Assembly (NCBI GenBank): GCA_027037535.1
Contig: JALVZQ010000005.1
Coordinates: 124,001 to 188,000, forward strand
DNA from: Acidilobaceae archaeon
Lineage (GTDB): Archaea > Thermoproteota > Thermoprotei_A > Sulfolobales > Acidilobaceae
Direction of reading: 5' to 3'
DNA: 64,000 nt
Every line of letters starts with the position of its first letter. Position 1 is the first letter of the stretch. This document shows positions 27,828 to 36,066 of the stretch, in pieces. The notes under the pieces were generated by a model that did not search any database, was not told the origin of the DNA, and saw only the letters and a list, made by a program, of their open reading frames with translations. A program made the position numbers and the translations under genes.

Positions 27828-28994
27828 ATGAACCACGCGGTAAACGAGCTCAGCAAGAATTATAGAAAGTGCATGAGGGCACACCTACAAGCAGAAAACA
27901 ACGGCGACTACGATATAGCATATAAAAAACTCAAGGAAGCAATAGAAATACTAGAAGATATCGTTAAGAACTTCCCAGACTATCCAATGATCCATATTTA
28001 TAGGAGGGAACTTCAGCGACTCTACGCTAAGAAAAAGAAAATGGAGAAACGAATGGTAATGATCAGTGCACAAGACGATGAAGAATACAGAGTGGAATTT
28101 AAGCCAGGGCCAGCTCCCTCCAGCAACAACGATAACCCGGAGCTACCGGATTTCGTAGAGGTAGGAGCAAATGCATCAATAAGATTCGAAGATATAGCAG
28201 GACTAGAACATGCTAAAGAAGCCATAAGAGAATCAATAATATACCCTATAAAGGAACCAGACCTATTCCCACTAGGATGGCCTAGAGGAATACTACTCTA
28301 CGGACCTCCAGGAACAGGCAAGACAATGTTAGCTGCTGCAGTCGCAAACGAGGTAGACGGAGAGTTCCTATATGTCGATGCCGCGGGGATCATGAGTAAA
28401 TGGCTAGGAGAAGGAGAGAAAAACGTGAAAAAACTCTTCAGATACGCCAGAAAAAAGGCCAGTGAAGGTACTCCTGTAATAATATTCATCGACGAAATAG
28501 ACGCTCTACTCGGAGTACACTCGACCGAAGTAGGAGGAGAAGTGAGAGTAAGGAACCAGTTCCTAAAAGAAATGGATGGTCTCCAAGACAAGGGATCAAA
28601 AATACACGTATATGTTATAGGAGCAACCAATAAGCCATGGAAACTGGACGAACCATTCATTAGAAGATTCCAGAAAAGAATATACGTCCCGCTACCCGAC
28701 AAGGAGGCAAGAATACAACTACTCAAAATGCTCACAAGTAAACTCCACTTAGCGGATGATGTAGACATAGAGAAACTAGCCGAAGAACTAGAAGGCTATA
28801 GTGCCAGCGACATAAAGGACATCGTAACCGATGCCCATCTCAGAACAATAAGAGAATACTTCAAAACAGGCAATGGTCCAAGACCCGTATCCATGAAAGA
28901 CTTCGAAGAAGTACTGAAGAAGCGGAAACCCAGCGTAGACAAGAACATGCTAAGACTCTACGAGGAATGGACCAAGCAACATGGAGCCTACTAA
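27828..28994 (+). CDS. cdvC: CdvC, Vps4-like AAA ATPase
   Basis: 388 residues: an N-terminal MIT three-helix bundle (about 1-75), a linker, then the AAA domain. The Walker A motif is GPPGTGKT, Walker B IIFIDEID, sensor 1 VIGATNKPW and the arginine finger region RRFQKRIYVPLP. It disassembles CdvB-type filaments during cell division. GGGGTG stands before the ATG, 41 bases after the cdvB stop. Confidence 0.96.
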   Translation: MNHAVNELSKNYRKCMRAHLQAENNGDYDIAYKKLKEAIEILEDIVKNFPDYPMIHIYRRELQRLYAKKKKMEKRMVMISAQDDEEYRVEFKPGPAPSSNNDNPELPDFVEVGANASIRFEDIAGLEHAKEAIRESIIYPIKEPDLFPLGWPRGILLYGPPGTGKTMLAAAVANEVDGEFLYVDAAGIMSKWLGEGEKNVKKLFRYARKKASEGTPVIIFIDEIDALLGVHSTEVGGEVRVRNQFLKEMDGLQDKGSKIHVYVIGATNKPWKLDEPFIRRFQKRIYVPLPDKEARIQLLKMLTSKLHLADDVDIEKLAEELEGYSASDIKDIVTDAHLRTIREYFKTGNGPRPVSMKDFEEVLKKRKPSVDKNMLRLYEEWTKQHGAY

Positions 28995-29017
28995 AACCTA
29001 CCACCATCCCCCTCCAT

Positions 29018-29923
29018 TTACTCCTTAAATGCAACTACCCCCAACACCTCCTCCACCCTATTCAGAACCTTTGAAAAACCCACGCTCTTTAACCTCGACG
29101 CTACTCGGCCCGGGAAGTTCCCTTTCCTCTTTTTCCCAGGGTTCCCCGTATAATGGAACAAAACGCCTCCTGGTTTCAGTACCCTGTACAACTCTCGGTA
29201 GAATTTGCTACCGTATAGGTCTCCTGTCTCTGTAGATATTCTTGGAGGATCGTGGATAATTTTATCAAAGAAATTATCTGGAAACCCGCGTATAATCCTC
29301 GTAACATCGCCTTTAATAGTCGTGATACTGTCCCGATCCAGCTCCCAGCTCCAGGGATTCTGTTCAGCGATATCTATAACGTTTGGATCTATCTCCACTG
29401 TATAAACACGAAGAGCTCCTCGCTTAGCGCTCCAAATCGCCGTGTATCCAAGCCCCATACAAGTATCGAGTACTATGTCGCCTCTCCTTATCCTAGCAGC
29501 CCGTATTTTCTGTATGGTGTCTTGCCTTGGATCCGAATTCCATATCCTATGCATGTGTATGCCTGATATCTCTAGGGAAGGATAGCTCGTTGGAACAGTA
29601 GGCAGTAGTTTATAATATTTCTCAGACCTGATCTCAACAGTAGAGACGCCCTCGTCTGAGACAACATACATTTTCTCCCAGTCGATCTCAGTTTTGTCGA
29701 AAACACCGGGATCTATTCTAACAAAATAGCCTCTACATATCCCATCTAGGATTCTTGCCTCTATGTATTTGTCAGCCCTCTTTATTCCTATTTTCATGCG
29801 TCCGTGTCCTGCCTTCAAAGCTGCTTCAGATTTATCGACCATGTATATGAAACGTTCTAACTCCCAAGGAGCCATAACGATAGCGCATCGTGGCTTGAAA
29901 TCGTAAATGTATTCTTCTATCAT
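29018..29923 (-). CDS. SAM-dependent methyltransferase
   Basis: 301 residues. A class I Rossmann methyltransferase core occupies about residues 135-300, with motif I VLDTCMGLGYTAI, an acidic residue after strand beta-2 (YTVEIDPNVI), DVTRI and motif IV HDPPR. The N-terminal 130 residues form a separate beta-rich domain. DPP(R) resembles the DPPY-type motif of enzymes that act on exocyclic amines or RNA bases, but the substrate is unknown. Its start region overlaps an AT-rich divergent promoter shared with the acidic-protein gene. Confidence 0.8.
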   Translation of the reverse strand: MIEEYIYDFKPRCAIVMAPWELERFIYMVDKSEAALKAGHGRMKIGIKRADKYIEARILDGICRGYFVRIDPGVFDKTEIDWEKMYVVSDEGVSTVEIRSEKYYKLLPTVPTSYPSLEISGIHMHRIWNSDPRQDTIQKIRAARIRRGDIVLDTCMGLGYTAIWSAKRGALRVYTVEIDPNVIDIAEQNPWSWELDRDSITTIKGDVTRIIRGFPDNFFDKIIHDPPRISTETGDLYGSKFYRELYRVLKPGGVLFHYTGNPGKKRKGNFPGRVASRLKSVGFSKVLNRVEEVLGVVAFKE

Positions 29924-30013
29924 GGCGTTTTACGCCTCTATCTTTTTAACCTCTCCAGTATGATAGATGGTATCTGGAGACAGGAGAAATATAGTTGTAT
30001 AAGGGTGATAATA

Positions 30014-30193
30014 ATGATAGTATTCTGGGAAGAGGAAGAGGAACTAGAACTCGAAGAGGAAGAATTCTGGGAAGAAGATGATTACGAAGAAGAACTTTTA
30101 GAGGAAATAGACGAGGAAGAACTTGAAGAAATAGAGGAAGAAGAGCTCTGGGAAGAGGAAGAAGAGATAGATGAGTGGGAGGAAGAAGAGTAG
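30014..30193 (+). CDS. Extremely acidic Glu-rich small protein
   Basis: 59 residues from MIVFWEEEEELELEEEEFW, with 36 Glu and 4 Asp, no Lys, Arg or His, and aromatic or aliphatic residues spaced among the acids (four Trp). AGGGTGA lies upstream of the ATG, and an AT-rich promoter is present. The other two frames lack the regularity, and GAA and GAG codons are mixed rather than forming a pure DNA repeat, which argues for selection on the protein. It could act as a nucleic-acid mimic or bind metals or basic proteins. It ends five bases before the convergent methylthiotransferase gene. Confidence 0.6.
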   Translation: MIVFWEEEEELELEEEEFWEEDDYEEELLEEIDEEELEEIEEEELWEEEEEIDEWEEEE

Positions 30194-30198
30194 TGTAC

Positions 30199-31488
30199 TC
30201 ATAATATTTTTCCGCGTAAATCGAAGAACGAATTATCTATTATCTCTACTTTAACAGGCTTCCTTGGCGGTTCTCCATTATTATAGTCGACCATCACTGG
30301 GAAATAATTATGTATACGAGCAGTATATTTATCTCCTCTAAAAGACTTTGATACTATAACTGCATAGACGATCCTTCCTACATAGCTACCATAAATCTCT
30401 TCTCCTATAGCTTCAATTAGCTTAGTCAAAACCTTGCTTCTCTCTTTCTTTACTCGATCGGATATTTGTCTCATGGACGCAGCCTTGGTATGCGGCCTTA
30501 TACTATACTGGGCTAAATGTACTCTTTCAAACCTAAGCTTCCTGACTAGTTCTATTGTTTCCTGGAAGTCCTCGTTAGTTTCTCCTGGATGACCAACTAT
30601 TATGTCTGTAGCGAACAGCGAATCAGGATAATGCTTCTTAATAGATCCATGGAGATCCTCGTACTCTTCCCTCGTATACCTCCTTCCCATTATACGGAGA
30701 ACCCTATTGGATCCCGACTGAACCGGTATATGGAAGAACTTGAACACACGATTATCATTATAGGCTTCTATAAGATCGTCAATTATCCTCATCGCTTCTT
30801 CTGGAGTCATCATACCTATTCTGATAAAATACTCGCCGGGAACTTTGTCGAGAATCATATGCACCAGATCCGCAACGTTAATCTTGCCCGGCAAATCTAC
30901 ACCATATGCCCCTGTATCAGTGCCGGTGAGCCTGATCTCTAATGCTCCTTTCTCGACCGATCTTTTAACTTGCTCTATTATTACCCTAGGAGGATAACTC
31001 TTTGGAGCCCCCCTGGCTAGCTTTGTTATACAATAGGAGCACTTGTTTCTACATCCCTCCTGGATCATTATGGTTGCAATTCTACCTTTGACTGGCATAT
31101 AGGCGTGGATTCTAGTATCCCTTTCTCTAGATAAGTATGTGACAGAATCCCTTGATTCTACTGCTTCAAGTATCCTGGGAGAGTTTTGAGGCGAAAGTAA
31201 TGAGGCTTTCCCCGCAACACGCTTAATTAGACCTGGTCTAGCCGACGCTAGGCATCCCGCAACTACTAATTTTGCTCTCGGATTAATCTTCTGGAGTCGT
31301 ACTAGACGCTCGGCTATTTTCTGCTCTGTGTCTAGTCTCACGGCACAAGTATTCACAATTATTACTTCTGCGCTTGAAGGATCGTTTAGATTCTGGAAAC
31401 CTCTATTTCTAAGTATTTCTTCCATCATTAGGCTCTCGTACTGGGCTAGAGCGCATCCATACGTCTCCATATAGTAGGTTTTCTTCAT
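30199..31488 (-). CDS. tRNA t6A37 methylthiotransferase (archaeal/CDKAL1-type MtaB)
   Basis: 429 residues of the MiaB/RimO/MtaB radical-SAM family. The N-terminal UPF0004 domain carries the cluster-binding cysteines (in YGCALAQYES, VNTCAVR and AGCLAS), the radical-SAM motif is CRNKCSYCITK, and the end is a TRAM RNA-binding domain (about 370-429). The archaeal/eukaryotic branch converts t6A37 to ms2t6A in tRNAs reading ANN codons. It is monocistronic and divergent from the aIF2-beta gene. Confidence 0.9.
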   Translation of the reverse strand: MKKTYYMETYGCALAQYESLMMEEILRNRGFQNLNDPSSAEVIIVNTCAVRLDTEQKIAERLVRLQKINPRAKLVVAGCLASARPGLIKRVAGKASLLSPQNSPRILEAVESRDSVTYLSRERDTRIHAYMPVKGRIATIMIQEGCRNKCSYCITKLARGAPKSYPPRVIIEQVKRSVEKGALEIRLTGTDTGAYGVDLPGKINVADLVHMILDKVPGEYFIRIGMMTPEEAMRIIDDLIEAYNDNRVFKFFHIPVQSGSNRVLRIMGRRYTREEYEDLHGSIKKHYPDSLFATDIIVGHPGETNEDFQETIELVRKLRFERVHLAQYSIRPHTKAASMRQISDRVKKERSKVLTKLIEAIGEEIYGSYVGRIVYAVIVSKSFRGDKYTARIHNYFPVMVDYNNGEPPRKPVKVEIIDNSFFDLRGKIL

Positions 31489-31614
31489 AGAGCGTGCTCC
31501 CCTTCCCCCACTGGTACTCTGGTCTGTTTTCCAGCGCCATCTATTCTAGTGAGGCCTATATCAACGGATATGTTATTATTCTTTAAACTATACAGAGACA
31601 AAAAGGTGAAGAAA

Positions 31615-32046
31615 GTGAGCGACGAGAAAAAAATACTTTACAATTATGAAGCGCTACTCGAGAGACTTTATAAAAAGGTTCCTCCAAAAAGCGGCACTGC
31701 CGACTATACTCTTCCAACCCCCCAGATTATACGTCTAGGAAACCAGACAATAGTAAGGAACTTCCGAGAGATCAGTATGAAGCTTAAACGGGACCCGACG
31801 CTTGTTGCAAGATATCTTCAAAAAGAACTAGCCGCGGCGGGAAGCTATGACCCCAATAGTGGCCAACTCATACTCAACGTAAAGGTGTCGAGAAAAGTAA
31901 TTGCCAAGTTCCTAGACCTGTTCCTAAAGAACTACGTAAGATGCCCAACGTGTGGTAGTATAGATACAAGGTTAGAGAAACGGGGCAAGGCCTGGATACT
32001 AGTATGCGAGGCCTGTGGAGCAGAGCAACCTGTAAAATCATTCTAG
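31615..32046 (+). CDS. Translation initiation factor aIF2 subunit beta
   Basis: 143 residues from a GTG start (VSDEKKILYNYEALLERLY) with AAGGTGA upstream. The TATA box (about 31,580-31,590) places the transcript start just before it, so the longer ATG frame from 31549 is unlikely. The alpha-beta core contains LGNQTIVRNFREI, and the C-terminal C4 zinc ribbon is CPTCG..CEACG. It is part of the heterotrimer that delivers initiator tRNA. Confidence 0.95.
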   Translation: MSDEKKILYNYEALLERLYKKVPPKSGTADYTLPTPQIIRLGNQTIVRNFREISMKLKRDPTLVARYLQKELAAAGSYDPNSGQLILNVKVSRKVIAKFLDLFLKNYVRCPTCGSIDTRLEKRGKAWILVCEACGAEQPVKSF

Positions 32047-32067
32047 GCCCTGGAAGGGGGCTTCCTA

Positions 32068-32391
32068 TTGGATACACCCAAGAAACTCCATTATTTGCTT
32101 AAATTAACAAAACAGTTACTACTTCTCATTCCTCCCGGGAAGGTCACAACTTATAAAGCCCTAGCGGAAATCTTAGGGGTTCATCCCAGAGTCGCCGGTA
32201 TGCTTGTAAAGATGAACGACGAACCAATAGTCGTCCCATGCCACAGAGTGGTTCGGAGCAACGGTGAACTAGGAGGTTATAGTCTTGGAGGAGCATATTT
32301 TAAGCGAAGACTACTCGAGCTTGAGGGCGTCAAATTCTGCGACACTACCAATAGAGTCTGTGAAGAATTCATCCTCAAGAGATTACTATAG
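32068..32391 (+). CDS. ogt: O6-alkylguanine-DNA alkyltransferase, C-terminal domain only
   Basis: 107 residues from TTG, 21 bases after the aIF2-beta stop. The active-site motif PCHRVVRSNGELGGY is intact, preceded by the DNA-binding helix PPGKVTTYKALAEILGVHPR. Full-length alkyltransferases have an additional N-terminal domain of 60 or more residues, absent here. The length is that of the catalytic domain alone, so the protein is either a minimal enzyme or a single-domain variant. A Cys pair near the end may be structural. Confidence 0.88.
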   Translation: MDTPKKLHYLLKLTKQLLLLIPPGKVTTYKALAEILGVHPRVAGMLVKMNDEPIVVPCHRVVRSNGELGGYSLGGAYFKRRLLELEGVKFCDTTNRVCEEFILKRLL

Positions 32392-32508
32392 GCAAAGATA
32401 ATACAAGACGAGTATTTATTCAATCCCATAGTCGAGCATGTTGAGTAATTACATAACATTATAAATATCCATTCATAAACAATTAGGCCATGGGACGGTG
32501 AAAGGGCA

Positions 32509-32781
32509 ATGAGCCAGCAACACAGACCAAACCCCCTAGGATATCTCAGGAGACACATGAAGAAACAAATATACGTTAGGCTAAAAGACGGAAGCGAATA
32601 CATGGGCACTCTACTAGCAACAGACAGCACAATGAACCTCGTCCTCGACGACACAGTACTGCTAGAGGACGATGGAAAAACAATAAGGGCACGTATCGGA
32701 AAAGCACTAATCAGGGGAAGCATGATAGAATACATCAGCTTCAACCCAGAAGTTGCAGCAGAAGAAGCACTCCTAAAATAA
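32509..32781 (+). CDS. Lsm/Sm-like archaeal protein (SmAP)
   Basis: 90 residues. Sm1 motif: QIYVRLKDGSEYMGTLLATDSTMNLVLDD; Sm2 motif: ARIGKALIRGSMIEYI. It should form a heptameric ring that binds U-rich RNA. The N-terminal MSQQHRPNPLGYLRRHM is the usual lead-in. It has its own promoter, and GGTGAAAGG lies upstream of the ATG. Confidence 0.93.
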   Translation: MSQQHRPNPLGYLRRHMKKQIYVRLKDGSEYMGTLLATDSTMNLVLDDTVLLEDDGKTIRARIGKALIRGSMIEYISFNPEVAAEEALLK

Positions 32782-32858
32782 TAATTTCACACACCGCACA
32801 GCCTAGACCCCTAATCCCCAACTCCTACAAAGATACGAGTACACGTGGAGATGATACA

Positions 32859-33158
32859 TTGGACAAATGTGCTAAACTAGTCAGAGACAAAATACCTGGA
32901 ATCGTCTCTAGAGGCGAAATCAAACTCCTCCGCGACAAAAACGAGATAGAAGATTTCCTGCTACAGAAAATAGTAGAAGAAGCAAACGAGCTCTTAGAGG
33001 CAAGAAATATAGAAGAAGCAGTCGATTTATACGAAGCTCTCAGAACATGGTTGAAACTAAAGGGACTCACTATTAAAGAACTCGAGGAGTACGCTGAGGC
33101 GAAAAAAGAAAAACGTGGAGGCTTCGATAAGTTTTACGCCTGGATATACGAGTGTTAA
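32859..33158 (+). CDS. MazG/phosphoribosyl-ATP pyrophosphohydrolase-like protein
   Basis: 99 residues from TTG. KLVRDKIPGIV at the N-terminus, then an all-helical EEANEL...EEAVDLYEAL arrangement that supplies the four acidic metal ligands, are typical of small archaeal MazG-like house-cleaning NTP pyrophosphohydrolases. The end GGFDKFYAWIYEC is also family-like. The exact nucleotide substrate cannot be read from the sequence. Confidence 0.78.
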   Translation: MDKCAKLVRDKIPGIVSRGEIKLLRDKNEIEDFLLQKIVEEANELLEARNIEEAVDLYEALRTWLKLKGLTIKELEEYAEAKKEKRGGFDKFYAWIYEC

Positions 33159-33175
33159 TCCACTTCCCAAACTAT

Positions 33176-33943
33176 CTAGAAATAGTCTGTCAACCTACGC
33201 CTACGCAAGTCTCTCCTAGATAGTCTTTTCCGGATCTCTAAAGGATCAATTGGCACAAGCTTTATTCTTGCTCTATACGCCTCCTTTATAGCGGATTCCG
33301 TGAATCCCGGAGCGACAAGTATGCCTCTTGCCTTGACACCATGTTTCTCTAAAGCCAATATATATTTCTCAAGCTGTTTCACTGCCTCTACACTTGCCTT
33401 CACGCGTTTTATCTCGACTACTACAGGGACCCCCGAAGAATCCATACCGTATATGTCTATGAATCCTGGCTCAACCGGCTTTTCCTTCTTGACTGGACGA
33501 AAGCCTTGCTCGATTATCTCTGGGTTCTTTATCAGGTAGTCCCTTATCTCGTGCTCGTCTACATACATTACGAATTCTCCTGTCTCAAACTCTTCAAGAG
33601 CCATTAACCCATGTATCTTTCTGCATATCACGTTAAGCGTCTCTCTTGGTTTCTTCCTTATGCTTTTGATAACTAAGTATTCTCTTGTCTCTACCGTGAA
33701 TACGCTGTTATCCGGCTGCCAGTTTTCTGGCCTGAACCCTTTATAGCCGTGTATAATTATACTTCCTGAGGGCTTGATCATTATGTGTTTGTCTCCCCAA
33801 GTGCTTTTACTATAGCCTCTACCCTCGTATTCAACCATACAACTACCGTATAACGATATCCAGGCTCCTCTATCAAGTAGCTCCTGCAAGGTCTTTCCTG
33901 CTTCTTCAAGATCAGGCTCGTTGAGGATAACGGTCCTAGCCAT
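33176..33943 (-). CDS. nucS: EndoMS/NucS mismatch endonuclease
   Basis: 255 residues: an N-terminal dimerisation and DNA-binding beta domain (about 1-115) and a C-terminal PD-(D/E)xK nuclease with GFIDIYGMDSSGVPVVVEIKRVK (catalytic Asp, Glu and Lys) and QLEKYILALE. It cuts both strands at mismatches in archaea. The C-terminal RRLTDYF has the form of a PCNA-interacting peptide, as in other NucS proteins. Confidence 0.93.
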   Translation of the reverse strand: MARTVILNEPDLEEAGKTLQELLDRGAWISLYGSCMVEYEGRGYSKSTWGDKHIMIKPSGSIIIHGYKGFRPENWQPDNSVFTVETREYLVIKSIRKKPRETLNVICRKIHGLMALEEFETGEFVMYVDEHEIRDYLIKNPEIIEQGFRPVKKEKPVEPGFIDIYGMDSSGVPVVVEIKRVKASVEAVKQLEKYILALEKHGVKARGILVAPGFTESAIKEAYRARIKLVPIDPLEIRKRLSRRDLRRRRLTDYF

Positions 33944-33955
33944 TTAGGCCTGCAC

Positions 33956-34648
33956 CTATTCCCTTTTTAGAGCATCTATTATTACACTAGCTATACGTCT
34001 AGCAACCTCTTCTAGGCTTACAGGTTGGCTTTCCTCTTCGACGACTAGCTTTACACCACATGGATCGGTTCCCGCGGCCGTGAACCTAGTGTATCCTTTT
34101 CCTAGATCGATTCTCTTAGTACAGCCGCAGTCGATATCCTTCCCTAATGCCTCTCTTAAGAAGAATGACTCGAGTTCGTCGCAGTGGCCTAGTCTAAGCC
34201 CGGCGGGCCTCCAATAATCTATAACGAGCAAAGTTATATTGTGGAGGTATGCTGAGAATTCCCTAGCAATAGCATCTAATAATCCGGAGTTACCTCCGTG
34301 ACCATTTAGTAAGACTATTTTCTTGAACCCGGCGGAAACTAGGGAGTATAGTATGTCTTCTACAAGCATTTTGAAAGTTTCTGCCCTTAGGGATATTGTG
34401 CCTGGGCAGTTGATCCATTCGGGGCTATGGCCATAATAGATTGTTGGCGCAACCAGGCACTTGTGGCTGTATTCGTTCATTATATGGCTACAGACGAGCT
34501 TGGCGATTTGTTCTATTATTATAGAATCTGTGCCTAGAGGTGCCTCACAATGTTGTTCTATGCTGCCGAGCGGTATGACGATTAACGAGTCTTCTTTTGC
34601 ATGTTTTATTATATCTTTATATGATTGGAGCTTGTAGTCTTGCGTCAT
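33956..34648 (-). CDS. Creatininase-family amidohydrolase (ArfB-like)
   Basis: 230 residues with the family metal motifs PLGSIEQHCEAPLGTD, HGGNSG and a C-terminal LGHCDELES (His and Glu). In archaea the characterised members include ArfB, a formamide hydrolase of riboflavin/F420 biosynthesis, but creatininase-fold proteins act on various cyclic amides. It is separated by four bases from the upstream hexulose-phosphate synthase gene, so the two are co-transcribed. Confidence 0.78.
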   Translation of the reverse strand: MTQDYKLQSYKDIIKHAKEDSLIVIPLGSIEQHCEAPLGTDSIIIEQIAKLVCSHIMNEYSHKCLVAPTIYYGHSPEWINCPGTISLRAETFKMLVEDILYSLVSAGFKKIVLLNGHGGNSGLLDAIAREFSAYLHNITLLVIDYWRPAGLRLGHCDELESFFLREALGKDIDCGCTKRIDLGKGYTRFTAAGTDPCGVKLVVEEESQPVSLEEVARRIASVIIDALKRE

Positions 34649-34652
34649 CCCT

Positions 34653-35393
34653 TTATGAGCACCTCGATCCTAGACGCTGGTAGGCTTCGAGTGCAGCTTT
34701 CCTCGGATTCTCTGCTCTAGTTATTGCTCCTCCTATAATGATTATGTCGGCACCTGCCTCAGAGAGATCTGAGACTTCTCCCGGTTTTATTCCTCCCGCT
34801 ACCGCTATTGGCCCTGGGAAAACTTCTTTGAGTTTTTTCACCGTTTCTATTCTTTCTCCTGCAGAGAGACCTAGTTTCTCCTGGAGATCGATACCGATAT
34901 GGAAGAGGGCCACGTGTACTCCCAGCTCCCAGAGTTGTTCAGCTCTCTTGATAGGTTCTGGGTGCCCGATTAGGTCTCCGTAGACAGCTACGCCCAAGTC
35001 TTCTCCGGTCTTAACCATGGACCTGATAGTTTCGTCCGGTGCTACTGAGAGTACGGTGACAACGTCTGCTCCATATGACGCGGCTAGTTCTGTTTCTAGT
35101 TTTCCTGTATCCATTGTCTTCGTGTCGGCGACTACTGCGTTTACACCTGGTATGCTTGCAAGCATCTTTACGCTCTGCATGCCATATGATTTTATCAGCG
35201 GTGTTCCTGCCTCGAGTATCACTGGTTTTCCCACTAATGATATAATTCCTGTTTCTAGTGCTTTCCAAGGATCTATGAAGTCGAGTGCGACCTGTAGTAG
35301 TCTTCCGCATTCGTTTAGAAGGTTTCCTAGTCTACCCGGGATCTTCAAGGCATATTCACCAAAGAGCCTCCACTTAGGGTCTATTTGGTCCAC
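34653..35393 (-). CDS. 3-Hexulose-6-phosphate synthase / orotidine-decarboxylase-family aldolase
   Basis: 246 residues. The C-terminal 210 form a TIM barrel with the family motif VVADTKTMD (metal- and substrate-binding Asp, Lys and Asp), YGDLIGHP, and the phosphate-binding VAGGIKPG and IIIGGAITRA. In archaea the ribulose-monophosphate enzyme makes pentoses from hexoses in reverse. There is an N-terminal extension of about 35 residues. No 6-phospho-3-hexuloisomerase gene is adjacent. Confidence 0.85.
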   Translation of the reverse strand: MDQIDPKWRLFGEYALKIPGRLGNLLNECGRLLQVALDFIDPWKALETGIISLVGKPVILEAGTPLIKSYGMQSVKMLASIPGVNAVVADTKTMDTGKLETELAASYGADVVTVLSVAPDETIRSMVKTGEDLGVAVYGDLIGHPEPIKRAEQLWELGVHVALFHIGIDLQEKLGLSAGERIETVKKLKEVFPGPIAVAGGIKPGEVSDLSEAGADIIIIGGAITRAENPRKAALEAYQRLGSRCS

Positions 35394-35475
35394 AGAATAT
35401 TATTATTTCGAGAAATATCATATTACAAAATTCCCGGGGATACTACTTAGTATGAACAAGTTCGTGGGTGAGAGA

Positions 35476-36066
35476 ATGAATCCTAAAGATATAGGCAGGA
35501 AGCTATGCTTTCTAGGGTTCATTGCTGTAATAGCTGCTTGGATTGTTATCATTTCGTCATGGATCCTTAACAGCTCATGGTTTGTCTTTACCAGGGATGC
35601 ATTCAGTGATTTCGGAGGGGCTAATAGTTGTTGCCCTGAACTATATAATTATGGACTTATTATAGTGGGAGCTATGATAATATTGTTTAGCCTAGGATGC
35701 ATGAGTTGTACACTAAACAATATTGAGCTCATTGGCTGGTCCTATATGGTGCTTGCCGGCGTCTTCCTAGCACTAATAGGAATATATCCCTCAGGGACGC
35801 GTCCTCACGTGTTCGTGTCTACATGGTTCTTTATCCAATCGGATATATCGTTGATAATTGTATTGTCCGGGATATATAGGAAGATAAAGGATAATTTAGT
35901 CAGGTCCGCATTATGGGCTAGTATATTGGCGTTCCCAGTAGCGTTCCTCATAGAAATCCTTGTGGGATGGCCTAGTGCAGCAGTCATAGAGACCTATGGA
36001 ATTCTAATAATAGACTATGCAGTAATCATAGCGCTCTACGCAAAATCCAGGCTTAGAGAATGCTAG
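35476..36066 (+). CDS. DUF998-family membrane protein
   Basis: 196 residues from MNPKDIGRK with GGGTGAG upstream; the longer frame from 35017 is mostly antisense to the aldolase. About six transmembrane helices are present. The first loop, RDAFSDFGGANSCCPELYNYGLIIVGAMI, matches the layout of DUF998 proteins. The function is unknown. The last codons overlap those of the convergent acetyltransferase in the 14-base palindrome GAATGCTAGCATTC. Confidence 0.65.
   Translation: MNPKDIGRKLCFLGFIAVIAAWIVIISSWILNSSWFVFTRDAFSDFGGANSCCPELYNYGLIIVGAMIILFSLGCMSCTLNNIELIGWSYMVLAGVFLALIGIYPSGTRPHVFVSTWFFIQSDISLIIVLSGIYRKIKDNLVRSALWASILAFPVAFLIEILVGWPSAAVIETYGILIIDYAVIIALYAKSRLREC

Noticed and set aside
35017-35475. 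N-terminal extension of the DUF998 protein to 349 residues
   Set aside because: The extra 153 residues are antisense to the hexulose-phosphate synthase gene and have a shadow-frame composition. A ribosome-binding site precedes the ATG at 35476.
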